A DNA stretch of 64,000 nucleotides from Phytomonospora sp040655735 (GCF_040655735.1 NZ_JBFAKK010000011.1:1-64000); one strand, 5' to 3'; shown: positions 24,798 to 33,010, counted from the stretch's first letter. The notes: generated by a model from the sequence alone, not told the origin. Made by a program: numbers and translations.

Positions 24798-25135
24798 TTA
24801 GCGCCAGCAGCGTGCTGATGAGCACGCGTGATCGTCGAATCGATCGAGACGAGCCAGTCCACGTCGCCACGCGCGTCAGCGTCGGCCTGGAGCCCGGCCA
24901 AAAGCCGCTGAAACGTCCCATCCAACGCCCACCTGCGAAAACGCGCATACACACTCCGCCAGGGACCATAACGATCAGGGACATCCCGCCACGGAGCACA
25001 CGAACGGATCTTCCACACGATCCCGTTCAACACCCGCCGATCATCAAGACGAGGCCGACCACCCTGCATCACCGGCGGCAACAGCCCGGCCAGCACATCC
25101 CACTCAGCATCCGACAACTCATACCGACGAATCAC
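24737..25135 (-). CDS. IS5-family transposase, 5' frame
   Basis: From GTG 25135 the protein reads VIRRYELSDAEWDVLAGLLP, then GRPRLDDRRVLNGIVWKIRS with WRDVPDRYGPW, the DUF4096-type N-domain of IS5 transposases, and the first catalytic Asp in VSIDSTITRAHQHAAGAKGG. Unshifted, it ends at 24737 after VIRANRFTPSDDPVVD, which is not transposase-like. ATG 25165 lies inside the terminal repeat and is less likely as the start. Confidence 0.85.
   Translation of the reverse strand: MIRRYELSDAEWDVLAGLLPPVMQGGRPRLDDRRVLNGIVWKIRSCAPWRDVPDRYGPWRSVYARFRRWALDGTFQRLLAGLQADADARGDVDWLVSIDSTITRAHQHAAGAKGGVVIRANRFTPSDDPVVD
24792..24799 (-). promoter_or_regulatory. Programmed -1 frameshift site in the transposase
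   Basis: AAAGGGGG on the - strand (AAA GGG GGC in the 5' frame). A -1 slip here leads to GGG CGT GGT GAT and the C-terminal frame. Slippage at A/G runs is standard for this IS group. Confidence 0.75.
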
Positions 25136-25323
25136 CCACCCACCATCCCACCCCTTTGCAAACACCCCCTAGGGCGGCGGCGGTCGATGGCTCGCTCGGC
25201 CCGCATGCCCTCTGCGCCCACTCCGCCGTGGTGCGCCCGGCCCGACCATGCCTGCCTCCGGACCGGCCCACCCCACCATGCCGCGCCACGTTCAGACGTC
25301 CGGCCGACCTTGACGTGGCTCCA

Positions 25324-25329
25324 TAACCT
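25324..25329 (+). promoter_or_regulatory. Leaderless -10 box, copy 2 of a duplicated promoter
   Basis: TAACCT, then GGAGTG, then ATG 25336; the block matches that at 23104, including TTGAC about 8 nt further upstream. The 25173-25320 stretch upstream holds no gene. Confidence 0.55.
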
Positions 25330-25335
25330 GGAGTG

Positions 25336-25590
25336 ATGTTGACCATCGCGTCCAGTGTGGATCTGTCGTACGTGTGCCTCGCCGTACTGGCCGTGCTCGC
25401 CGTGGTGATGTTCGTGGTGCGAGGCCGGTCCGCTTCGAAGGCGCGCGGGCGGCGCTCCTCCGGCGGCGGCGGGCGCTACCGCGGCGGATCGTCTTCTTCG
25501 GGCTCCGGCGGCTGGGGTGGCTCGGACTCGGGCGGGGGCGGCGGCTCGGGTGGGGATTCCGGCGGGGGTGGCGGCGGCGGTGGCGGTTGA
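25336..25590 (+). CDS. Small membrane protein with Gly/Ser tail
   Basis: This 84-residue protein has one TM (YVCLAVLAVLAVVMFVV), an Arg/Lys patch (RGRSASKARGRRS) and a Gly/Ser/Asp tail without cysteines. It is a paralogue of the 23116 gene by layout, promoter and start context. Function unknown; as a low-complexity gene it could be non-functional, but the conserved promoter argues for expression. Confidence 0.6.
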   Translation: MLTIASSVDLSYVCLAVLAVLAVVMFVVRGRSASKARGRRSSGGGGRYRGGSSSSGSGGWGGSDSGGGGGSGGDSGGGGGGGGG

Positions 25591-25687
25591 CCACCACCGA
25601 ACTCACACAGTCGCCGAAGCCTGAAACTGTGACCATCACAGGGATCCGGCCCGCCTCCGACGCCCCCCGTTCCTTGACCGTCCCTTT

Positions 25688-25693
25688 TAGCCT
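25688..25693 (+). promoter_or_regulatory. Leaderless -10 box
   Basis: TAGCCT, then GACGGC, then ATG 25700. TTGAC lies about 8 nt upstream, as in the two duplicated promoters. An inverted repeat CTGTGA-CCA-TCACAG lies further up at 25627-25641. Confidence 0.5.
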
Positions 25694-25699
25694 GACGGC

Positions 25700-26086
25700 A
25701 TGTACACCGAGCCGCTCGGGGCGCCCGCGATCATCGGAACGGCCGGCTGCGTAGCGCTCTTCGGGCTGGTCCTGCTGGTCCTCGTGGCGCGGCGGACGGG
25801 CCGTCTGAGGCGGCGGAACTCGCGTCGGCGCGGTCCGCGGCCCGCTGCGGACGGTCGCGGCGCGACGAGCCGGGCCAGCTGGGGGACCTCGGCCGCGAGC
25901 GGGTCCGGGCCGAGAGCTTCCGGCCGCACCGGCTCCGATTCCCGCACCGGCCCCGCTCCCGGCCCCGACTCCCACACCGACCGGGACGCCGCCCGCGCCG
26001 ACTCCCACGCCGACTCTGCCGCCCACTCCCATCCCGGTGACCGCCCGCCCGCACGGGACGGCGAAACGTCCCCTGTGGACTTGTAG
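25700..26086 (+). CDS. Single-pass membrane protein with Ser/His/Arg-rich tail
   Basis: This 128-residue protein has a TM at about residues 10-30 (IIGTAGCVALFGLVLLVLVA), a strongly basic patch (RRTGRLRRRNSRRRGPR), then an Ala/Ser/Gly/His/Asp tail with DSHTD and DSHAD-type units. The His/Asp repeats could bind metal, but this is only a compositional hint. It belongs to the same tail-protein group as its neighbours. Function unknown. Confidence 0.55.
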   Translation: MYTEPLGAPAIIGTAGCVALFGLVLLVLVARRTGRLRRRNSRRRGPRPAADGRGATSRASWGTSAASGSGPRASGRTGSDSRTGPAPGPDSHTDRDAARADSHADSAAHSHPGDRPPARDGETSPVDL

Positions 26087-26093
26087 TCGTCAC

Positions 26094-26351
26094 ATGGACA
26101 CGGGGCTCTTAGTCATGCTGATCGGGTTCGGCGCCTTCGGCGCCCTGCTCGTCTTCGCCTTCATCTGGGACCGGCGGGCGACCATCCGCGCTCGCGCCAA
26201 CCCGCGCCGGTACGACTCGTCGGGCCGTCTCATTCCCGGCGCCTACTACGGCAACCACCAACACATCGGCGGCGGACACAGCGGCTACGGAGGCGGCGGC
26301 GACAGCTGCGGCGGTGACTCCGGCGGCGGCGGGGACGCCGGGTCCTGCTGA
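26094..26351 (+). CDS. Small membrane protein with Gly/Cys tail
   Basis: This 85-residue protein has a TM (LLVMLIGFGAFGALLVFAFIW), a basic segment (DRRATIRARANPRR), YDSSGRLIPGAYYGNHQHIGGG, and a Gly/Asp tail with Cys residues (GGDSCGGDSGGGGDAGSC). It follows the previous stop by 7 nt, so it is likely co-transcribed. The tail recalls that of the 23116 protein. Function unknown. Confidence 0.6.
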   Translation: MDTGLLVMLIGFGAFGALLVFAFIWDRRATIRARANPRRYDSSGRLIPGAYYGNHQHIGGGHSGYGGGGDSCGGDSGGGGDAGSC

Positions 26352-26401
26352 CCCGCGCGCCCGCGCCCTGAAACCCGCGCCCTGAAACCCCGGCCCGAAA
26401 C

Positions 26402-27475
26402 CTACGTGTGCGCCCGGTCGCCGCGCGCCTTGAGCTCGTCGACCAGCTTCTTGACGTCCTGCGCCCTGCTCCGGGGGCACACCAGCACGGCGTCCTCGGT
26501 GTCGACGACCACCAGGTCGCTCACACCGACCGTGGCGATGAGCCGCCCGCCGCGCGGGACGACGACGGTGTTGGTCGTGTCGATGGACAGCACCTCGCCC
26601 GAGCCGATCGTGACGTTGCCGTCCACATCGGACTCCAGCACGTCGGCGAGGGTGTCCCAGTCGCCGAGGTCGTTCCAGGAGAAGTCACCGGGCACGACGG
26701 CGACCTTGCCGGCCTCGGCCGCGCCCTCCATGACGGCGTGGTCGACGGAGATGCGGGGCAGTTCCGGCCACAGTTTGCCGATCACCTCACCGCGCGCAGG
26801 GGTGTCCCAGGCGGCGGCGATCTCGCGCACGATGTCGTGCAGCTTCGGCTGCTGGCGGGCCAGCTCGTCGAGGAAGGTGCTCACCTGCCAGACGAACAGC
26901 CCGGAGTTCCACAGGTAGCCCTGGTCCACATAGGACTGGGCGGTCTCCCGGTCGGGCTTCTCACGGAACTCGTCGAGCACCATGCCGCCGTCGAGCTTCT
27001 TGCCGCAGCGCAGGTACCCGAAGCCGGTCTCCGGTGCCGTCGGCGTCATGCCGATCGTCATCAGGTACCCGTCCTTGGCCAGTTTCACGGCCTTGCGGAC
27101 GGTCTCGACGAAGCGCCGCCCGTCCGGGATGAGGTGGTCGGAGTGGAAGGACCCCATGATCCCCGACGGGTCGCGCTCGGCGATGACCGCGGCGGCCAGC
27201 GCGACGGCCGGGCAGGAGTCGCGGGGGGACGGCTCGATGAGGAGGTTGGCGTCCGGCACGTCGGGGAGCTGGCGGGCCACCGAGGTGGCGTGCGCGGTCC
27301 CCGTCACCACGTAGGTGCGCGTGGCGTCGGCCAGCGGTTCCAGCCGGTCGACGGTGTCCTGGAGGAGGCTGCGCTTGGAGCCCGTCAGGTCGTGCAGGAA
27401 CTTGGGGTGGTGCGAGCGGGACAGCGGCCACAACCTCGTGCCACTGCCACCGGCCGGGATGACCGCGTGAAACAT
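26402..27475 (-). CDS. manC: Mannose-1-phosphate guanylyltransferase
   Basis: This 357-residue cytosolic enzyme makes GDP-mannose from mannose-1-phosphate and GTP. It has PAGGSGTRLWPLSRSHHPKF (nucleotide-binding loop), GFGYLRCGKK, EFREKPD, WNSGLFVW and FSWNDLGDWDTL, all characteristic of the GMP family. It supplies GDP-mannose for glycosylation and works with manB and manA encoded 30 kb away. CATACT at 27482-27487 (- strand) lies 6 nt before ATG 27475, indicating a leaderless start. Confidence 0.93.
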   Translation of the reverse strand: MFHAVIPAGGSGTRLWPLSRSHHPKFLHDLTGSKRSLLQDTVDRLEPLADATRTYVVTGTAHATSVARQLPDVPDANLLIEPSPRDSCPAVALAAAVIAERDPSGIMGSFHSDHLIPDGRRFVETVRKAVKLAKDGYLMTIGMTPTAPETGFGYLRCGKKLDGGMVLDEFREKPDRETAQSYVDQGYLWNSGLFVWQVSTFLDELARQQPKLHDIVREIAAAWDTPARGEVIGKLWPELPRISVDHAVMEGAAEAGKVAVVPGDFSWNDLGDWDTLADVLESDVDGNVTIGSGEVLSIDTTNTVVVPRGGRLIATVGVSDLVVVDTEDAVLVCPRSRAQDVKKLVDELKARGDRAHT

Positions 27476-27577
27476 CGGACCAGTATGCGGGATCCGGGCG
27501 ATTGCCGCTCATCCGACCATCACGGCTCCCGCGTGTGACCCACGGCTCACCGGCTTGCGCGTCACTCCCACCTAAAG

Positions 27578-27602
27578 TCTAATGACAATCGTTTTCATTA
27601 GA
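27578..27602. promoter_or_regulatory. Fur/Zur-like palindrome upstream of the FecCD importer
   Basis: A 25-nt near-perfect palindrome with 8-bp outer arms TCTAATGA / TCATTAGA and inner AA/TT pairs. The core TGACAATCGTTTTCA resembles the actinobacterial Zur box TGAAAATGATTTTCA. It ends 19 nt before the permease ATG, where it could block transcription. Confidence 0.65.
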
Positions 27603-27621
27603 CCGGAGGTGCCGACCGACC

Positions 27622-28710
27622 ATGCCCGCGCCGAGCCTCGACGCCCCGACCGCCGCGCCCCTCGAAGCGGCCACCCGCACCCACCGCAGAACAGTCGCCG
27701 GACCCGCGACGGTCGCCGCCCTGTCCCTCGTCCTGCTCGCCGTGATGGTCGCCGCCATCGGTCTCGGCGCCGCCGCGATCTCCCCGGCCGAGACGGCCCG
27801 ATACCTCTGGGCGGCCCTGACCGGCGACGCCATCGACGCCCGCGAACTCGGCCGCTACCAGATCGTCTGGCAGATCCGCACCCCCCGCGTCCTGCTCGCG
27901 GCCTTCGTCGGCGCCGGGCTGAGCGTCGTCGGCGTCGCCGTGCAGGCGCTGGTCCGCAACGCCCTCGCCGACCCCTTCGTCCTCGGGGTCTCGTCGGGGG
28001 CCTCGGTCGGGGCGGTCGCGGTGGGCGTGTTCGGCGGCCTCTCGGCGCTGGGCGTCTACGCGGTCTCGGCCGGTGCCTTCCTCGGCGCCCTCGCCGCCTC
28101 CCTCCTCGTCTACCTGGCCGCCGCCTCCTCGGCCGGCATCACCCCGCTGCGGCTGGTCCTGACCGGCGTGGCGATGTCCTTCGGCTTCCAGGCGCTCATG
28201 GCCGTGCTCGTCTACCTGGTCCCCGACGGCGAGGCCACCGGCACGATCCTGTTCTGGACCATGGGCGGCTTCGGTGCCGCGAGCTGGGGTGGCCTGCCGC
28301 CGCTTGTCATCGCGGTCACCGCCGGGATCTGGGTGCTGCGCGCGGCTAGCCGACGGCTGGACGTCATGTCCCTCGGCGACGAGACCGCCGGCAGCCTCGG
28401 CGTCGACCCCCGTCGCCTGCGGCTCGGCCTGTTCGCGCTGACCGCGCTGATGACCGGGACGATGGTGGCCCTCAGCGGCGCCATCGGCTTCGTCGGGCTG
28501 GTCATTCCGCACCTGGTGCGCCTGCTCGCCGGCGCCGCGCACGCCCGCGTCCTGACGGTCGCGCCCCTCGTCGGCGCGATCTTCATGGTCCTCGTCGACC
28601 TCGCCTCGCGCACGCTCGTCGCGCCCCGGGAACTGCCGCTCGGCGTGATCACCGCCCTCATCGGGGTTCCGCTGTTCGTCGCACTCATGCGCCGCCGAGC
28701 GGGGCGGTGA
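27622..28710 (+). CDS. FecCD-type ABC transporter permease
   Basis: This 362-residue membrane protein of the BtuC/FecCD family has about 9-10 helices. Family marks are WQIRTPRVLLAAFVGAGLSVVG, QALVRNALADPFVLGVSSGASVGA and GAIGFVGLVIPHLVRLL. It forms the channel of a type II importer for siderophores, cobalamin or related molecules. ATG 27622 follows GGAGGTG. Order permease-ATPase-binding protein resembles loci annotated as putative F420-0 importers. Confidence 0.9.
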   Translation: MPAPSLDAPTAAPLEAATRTHRRTVAGPATVAALSLVLLAVMVAAIGLGAAAISPAETARYLWAALTGDAIDARELGRYQIVWQIRTPRVLLAAFVGAGLSVVGVAVQALVRNALADPFVLGVSSGASVGAVAVGVFGGLSALGVYAVSAGAFLGALAASLLVYLAAASSAGITPLRLVLTGVAMSFGFQALMAVLVYLVPDGEATGTILFWTMGGFGAASWGGLPPLVIAVTAGIWVLRAASRRLDVMSLGDETAGSLGVDPRRLRLGLFALTALMTGTMVALSGAIGFVGLVIPHLVRLLAGAAHARVLTVAPLVGAIFMVLVDLASRTLVAPRELPLGVITALIGVPLFVALMRRRAGR

Positions 28711-28713
28711 GGC

Positions 28714-29499
28714 GTGGACCTGCGCGTCGACCGCCTCTCGGTCACCCTCGACGGCGCCCGGATCGTGCGGGAGTTGTCCCTCGACGTCCCCGAAGGCCTC
28801 ATCGTCGGCCTCGTCGGGCCCAACGGCTCGGGCAAGTCGACCGCCCTGCGCTGCGTCTACCGGGCGCTGCGCCCCAGCGGGGGAGTCGTCCGGATCGGCG
28901 GCGACGACCTGCTCGCCCTGCGCCCCCGCGAAGGCGCGCGCCGGATCGCCGCGCTGACCCAGGAGCCCGCCACCGACATCGACTTCACCGTCGCCGAACT
29001 CGTCGCCCTCGGCCGTGCGCCGCACCTGCCCGGCAACCGGCGCCTCGGCGAGCGCGACCGCGAGGTCTGCCGGGAGGCGATGGACCGGCTCGACGTGCTG
29101 CACCTGGCCGGGCGGAGCGTGCGTGCGCTGTCGGGCGGCGAGCGGCAGCGGGTCTTGGTGGCGCGGGCGCTGGCGCAGGAGCCGCGGGTGCTGGTCCTCG
29201 ACGAGCCCACCAATCACCTCGACGTGCGCCACCAGATCCGGCTGTTGTCGCTGCTGCGGCGGACCGGCCGCACGGTCTTGGTCGTCCTGCACGACCTCAA
29301 CCTCGCCGCGGCGGCCTGCGACCGGATCGGCGTGCTGCGCGGCGGCGCGCTGGCCGCGTCGGGGACCCCCGCCGAGGTGCTCACTGAAGCGCTCGTGGCG
29401 GACGTCTTCGGCGTCAAGGCCGTGATCACCGCGCACCCGGTGACCGGCGATCCACGACTCCTGTATTCGCTCGACCCCCTGGAAGGAACGACCCCATGA
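28714..29499 (+). CDS. FecE/BtuD-type ABC transporter ATPase
   Basis: This 261-residue protein has Walker A GPNGSGKST, signature LSGGERQRVLVARALAQEP, Walker B VLVLDEPTNHLD and the switch His in VVLHDLN. It energises the importer. GTG 28714 lies 3 nt after the permease stop, and its own stop overlaps the ATG of the binding protein (ATGA), so the three genes form one operon. Confidence 0.92.
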   Translation: MDLRVDRLSVTLDGARIVRELSLDVPEGLIVGLVGPNGSGKSTALRCVYRALRPSGGVVRIGGDDLLALRPREGARRIAALTQEPATDIDFTVAELVALGRAPHLPGNRRLGERDREVCREAMDRLDVLHLAGRSVRALSGGERQRVLVARALAQEPRVLVLDEPTNHLDVRHQIRLLSLLRRTGRTVLVVLHDLNLAAAACDRIGVLRGGALAASGTPAEVLTEALVADVFGVKAVITAHPVTGDPRLLYSLDPLEGTTP

Positions 29500-30470
29500 A
29501 GTTCACGCCCCGGTGGCTGTGCCCGGCCGCCCTGCTCCTGCTCGCCGGTTGCGGCGCCGAGGTCACCGGCGAGGCCGCCGCGACCGTCACGGTCAACCGC
29601 TGCGGCGAGCCGGTCGAGTACACGACCCCGCGCGAGGCGGTCGTGTACGAAGGAGGCAGCGCCGACAAGATGTTCGCCCTCGGCCTCACCGAGCATGTGC
29701 GCGGCTACGTGATGCCCCCGGCGAACCCGCCGGTCACCGAGTCGCCGTGGGCCGCGGAGTACGCGAAGGTCGACTTCCTCGGTGATGACCTGCTCAACAA
29801 GGAGCTCGTCGTCGACGCCGGCGGCGACTTCGTGCTCGCCGGCTGGAACTCCGGTTTCAGCGACCGGCGCGGCATCACCCCCGAGATCCTCGACGGCCTC
29901 GGCGTCATGAGCTTCATGCACGCCGAGAGCTGCTTCAACTACCCCGGCCACCCGGAGCGCTGGACGCCCTTCGAGGGCCTCTACACCGACCTGACCCGCC
30001 TCGGGCAGGTCTTCGGCGCCCGGGAGCGCGCCGAGGCGCTCGTCGGCGAACTCAAGGGCCGCGTCGAGGCCGTCAAAGCGCAGGCACCGGCCGGAGACCC
30101 GGTGAAGGTGTTCCTGTACGACTCGGGGACTGACCAGCCCTACACCGCCGGGGCGCAGGTCCCGCCCAACGACATCATCGCCTTCGCCGGCGGGGTGAAC
30201 ATCTTCGCCGGCCTCGACGAGCGCTGGACCCAGGTCGGCTGGGAGCCGGTCGTGGCCGCCGCACCGGAGGTGATCATGATCCTCGACTACGGCGACCAGC
30301 CCGCCGAGGAGAAGATCGCCTTCCTGAAGTCCTCGCCGAAGACGAAGGACCTGCCGGCCGTGGTCGCCGGGAACTTCTTCGTCCTCGACTACAACGAGGG
30401 CATCAGCGGTCCTCGCAACGTCGACGGACTGGAGCGGTTCGGCGAGTACCTGCGCGGCCTCGACCGGTGA
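29496..30470 (+). CDS. Substrate-binding lipoprotein of the FecCD importer
   Basis: This 324-residue protein has a lipoprotein signal (LLLLAGC, Cys near residue 19) and a class III periplasmic-binding-protein fold (CGEPVEYTTPREAVVYEGGS; long central helix; ending NVDGLERFGEYLRGLDR). It resembles proteins annotated as F420-0 ABC transporter binding proteins, but the operator suggests metal control, so a metallophore ligand is also possible. The stop overlaps the GTG of the decayed MFS gene. Confidence 0.88.
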   Translation: MKFTPRWLCPAALLLLAGCGAEVTGEAAATVTVNRCGEPVEYTTPREAVVYEGGSADKMFALGLTEHVRGYVMPPANPPVTESPWAAEYAKVDFLGDDLLNKELVVDAGGDFVLAGWNSGFSDRRGITPEILDGLGVMSFMHAESCFNYPGHPERWTPFEGLYTDLTRLGQVFGARERAEALVGELKGRVEAVKAQAPAGDPVKVFLYDSGTDQPYTAGAQVPPNDIIAFAGGVNIFAGLDERWTQVGWEPVVAAAPEVIMILDYGDQPAEEKIAFLKSSPKTKDLPAVVAGNFFVLDYNEGISGPRNVDGLERFGEYLRGLDR

Positions 30471-30889
30471 CCGGCGCGGTACGGGTGCCCGAGCGCCGGG
30501 CACCTGCTCGCGCTGTGGCCGGCGCTGGTCGCGGCGGTCGTGGGCCTGTTCCCGTTCACGATCTACTCGACCTTCCTGGTCCCGGTCGCCCGGACCGCCT
30601 CGGCCGACGCGGCCTCCGCCGGTGCCCTTCGCGGGCTCGGCGGGGTCGCCGGGCTACGCCATGGTCGCCGCGGCCGTCACCACACTGATCGTGCGGACCG
30701 GCGGCACCACGACCTCGACGGCGCTGACCGTCAACGCCGCCGCGATGAGCTTCGGGACCTTCGCGGGCACGGCCGTCGGCGGCGCGGGGCCGGCCCTGGC
30801 CGGTCTCGGCGGCCTGGGCCTGGCCCCTCGCGGCGGTGAGGGCGTGCGCGCTGCTCCCGGCCTCCGTCAGGCGGCCCGGCCGGCCTTGA
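30467..30889 (+). pseudogene. Decayed MFS transporter gene
   Basis: GTG 30467 overlaps the binding-protein stop, as an operon gene would. MFS-like sequence runs through several frames: VTGAVRVPERRA, then HLLALWPALVAAVVGLFPF and YSTFLVPVARTASADAAS, then GYAMVAAAVTTLIVRTGG with NAAAMSFGTFAGTAVGGAG, then LAAVRACALLPASVRRPGRP ending at 30889. At about 140 codons it lacks most of the 12 helices, so a large internal deletion and frameshifts are inferred. Its end overlaps the 3' end of the convergent glycosyltransferase gene. Confidence 0.7.
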
Positions 30890-32024
30890 CGCCGTCCATG
30901 ACCTTGCGCCAGGTCGCGATGTGCGCCTGCGCGCTGCGCTCCCAGGTGAACTCCTTGGCCCGCTCGACGCCGAGCTGCGCGAGCTTCTTGCGGCGCGGTT
31001 CGTCGTTGAGCAGCGCCTCCAGGTCGCGGGCGATCTCGTCGGACTCCTCGCCGGTGTAGGCGACGGCGTCGCCGCCGACCTCGGGCAGGGACAGTCGCGG
31101 CGTGGTCAGCACGGGCGTCCCGCAGGCCATGGCCTCCAGGACGGGCAGGCCGAAGCCTTCGCCGTGCGACGGGTAGGTCGACACCAGCGCCCCGCCGAGG
31201 TAGCCGGGCAAGTCGGCGTAGCGCAGGTAGCCGGGGCGGACCACGCGCAGGTGGCTGGGGACCTCGGCGATGGCGGCGTCGATGGCGTCGTCGTGGCCGG
31301 AGCCGCCTGCCAGGACCAGCGCGGGCGGGTTGGCGGAGTTCTCCACCGCCGAGGCCCAGCCGCGGATCAGGTTCGGGACGTTCTTGCGGGGCTCCATGAC
31401 GCCCAGGAACGCCACGTAGGTGGTGTTGCCCAGGCCCAGGCGGGCCGCGACACGGCTGCACTCGGCCTCGGTGGGCACGTGGAAGGCCTCCGGGTCGAGG
31501 CCGTGGTAGGCGACGTCGATGCGCGCCGGGTCGGCGTCGAGGAGGCGGATCAGTTCGTCGCGGGTGGCCTTGCTGGGCACCACCACGCGCGCCGCGCGGC
31601 GCAGCGAGGTCTTGATCGCCGAGCGGAAGAAGGTCCCGCGCGGCTTGTCGTAGTGGTCGCGCTCGGTGAAGAAGGTCGCGTCGTGGACGGTGACCGTCAC
31701 CGGGCAGGACGCGCGCAGCGGGCAGGTGTAGAACGGCGAGTGCAGCACGTCGGCACCGACCTGCGTGGCCAGCAGCGGCAGCCCGGTCTGCTCCCAGGCG
31801 AGGCGGGCGGGGCGGTGGGTGACGGCGGCGGGCGCGGCGATGATCTCGGCGTGCTGGAGCAGCCGGCCGTAGCGTTCGGCGTCGGTGCGCTGGCACACCA
31901 CGGCGAGGGAGAGTTCATCGTCGACGAGGGCGCCGAGGAGTCCGTCGACGTACCTGCCAACTCCGCCGCGGTCGGCGGGCACACCTGTGGCGTCGACGAG
32001 GACACGCAGCCGGGACAACAACAT
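30867..32024 (-). CDS. GT4-family glycosyltransferase
   Basis: This 385-residue GT-B enzyme has N-terminal DATGVPADRGGVGRYVDGLL (donor/acceptor glycine loop), VAFLGVMEPRKNVPNLIRGW, and the EX7E motif in SHGEGFGLPVLEAMACGTPVL. It transfers a sugar, plausibly GDP-mannose-derived or rhamnose, in envelope glycan assembly; neighbouring manC and TIGR03089 fit. ATG 32024 follows GAGGAG. No membrane segment seen. Confidence 0.88.
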   Translation of the reverse strand: MLLSRLRVLVDATGVPADRGGVGRYVDGLLGALVDDELSLAVVCQRTDAERYGRLLQHAEIIAAPAAVTHRPARLAWEQTGLPLLATQVGADVLHSPFYTCPLRASCPVTVTVHDATFFTERDHYDKPRGTFFRSAIKTSLRRAARVVVPSKATRDELIRLLDADPARIDVAYHGLDPEAFHVPTEAECSRVAARLGLGNTTYVAFLGVMEPRKNVPNLIRGWASAVENSANPPALVLAGGSGHDDAIDAAIAEVPSHLRVVRPGYLRYADLPGYLGGALVSTYPSHGEGFGLPVLEAMACGTPVLTTPRLSLPEVGGDAVAYTGEESDEIARDLEALLNDEPRRKKLAQLGVERAKEFTWERSAQAHIATWRKVMDGVKAGRAA

Positions 32025-32115
32025 CCACTCCTCATTGAGTCGTTTGTGACGTTCCTAACTTCCGAGCGTACGCCGCAAGCCGACCCGCCCGACAAAGCAT
32101 GTACCCCCACCACGG

Positions 32116-32847
32116 ATGATGGAACGCGTGAATATCCCGCAAATGTTCGCCGCCGCTACCGGCGGTGACGCCGCGCGCCCTTTCATCACGTATTACGACG
32201 ACGCGACCGGCGAGCGTGTCGAACTGTCGTATCTGACTGTCGCGAACTGGACGAACAAGACCGCCAATCTGCTCGTCGACGGTTCCGGTCTCGGGCCCGG
32301 ATCGACTGCGGCGGTGGCGATGCCCGCGCACTGGCTGACGGCGGCGTTGCTGCTCGGCTGCTGGAGCGCCGGGGTCGCCGTGGCGCACGAGACGGCCGAT
32401 GTGGACGTCGCCTTCGTGGGCGGTGACCGTTTCGGCGACGCGCCGAAGTCGCCGGAGACCTACGGCGTCTCGCTCAAGCCGATGGCCTTCCGGCTCGACG
32501 ACGCCCCCGAGGGGATCGTCGACTTTCTGACAGAGGTCCGCAACTTCGGCGACCACTTCGGCGGGTCCACTGTGGTCGGCGACGACGATCCGGCGCTGGT
32601 GGCGCTGCCCGGCGGGGGTGCGCGCACCCAGGCCGAGCTGGTCGCCTCGGGTGGCCGACGGGCCGGTGAGCTGGAGGTCGCGGCCGGCGCCCGGATCCTC
32701 CTGGCGGGTGACCGCCTGCGTCCGCTGGACTGGCTGCTCATGCCGCTGGCGGTCGGCGGGTCGGTGGTCTTGTGCCGTAACAGCGACGGTGTCGACCTCG
32801 ACGCCCGCGCGGCCACGGAGAAGGCGGTCAGGGTCGACGTTTCGTAA
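32116..32847 (+). CDS. TIGR03089 family protein
   Basis: This 243-residue protein resembles the N-terminal part of acyl-CoA synthetase/AMP-ligases without the catalytic core (ARPFITYYDDATGERVELSY, then NWTNKTANLLVD; later ILLAGDRLRPLDWLLMPL). In mycobacteria the equivalent gene (Rv3268) lies near rhamnosyltransferase and manC genes. Role unknown. It starts at ATG 32116 or the adjacent ATG 32119. It contains one GTCCACWGTGG motif (32565-32575). The 176-nt gap after it holds the promoter of the ABC exporter. Confidence 0.85.
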   Translation: MMERVNIPQMFAAATGGDAARPFITYYDDATGERVELSYLTVANWTNKTANLLVDGSGLGPGSTAAVAMPAHWLTAALLLGCWSAGVAVAHETADVDVAFVGGDRFGDAPKSPETYGVSLKPMAFRLDDAPEGIVDFLTEVRNFGDHFGGSTVVGDDDPALVALPGGGARTQAELVASGGRRAGELEVAAGARILLAGDRLRPLDWLLMPLAVGGSVVLCRNSDGVDLDARAATEKAVRVDVS

Positions 32848-33010
32848 GGAGCGGCCGGCCGGCGAGTGCTGACAGGATATTTTTCTGGTGAGTTGAGCCA
32901 CACTCCCGTGCGCTAGAAGCGGCGGTTACCTCCCTATCTTGGGTGGTCACATACCTGCTTGCGCGCCTCTGGGCGCTGAAAAGGAGAGGAAGGGAGTCAG
33001 ACTCTGGGTT

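Larger units (their letters stand above)
24271..25168 (-). mobile_element. IS5-family insertion sequence (IS427-like group)
   Basis: An 898-bp element flanked by CTAG direct repeats (24267-24270, 25169-25172). Terminal inverted repeats are GGCGTGTTTGCAAAGAGTGG at the left and GGGGTGTTTGCAAAGGGGTG read inward from the right. It carries one transposase split in two frames. The DDE residues and ends are intact, so it may be active. Confidence 0.9.
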
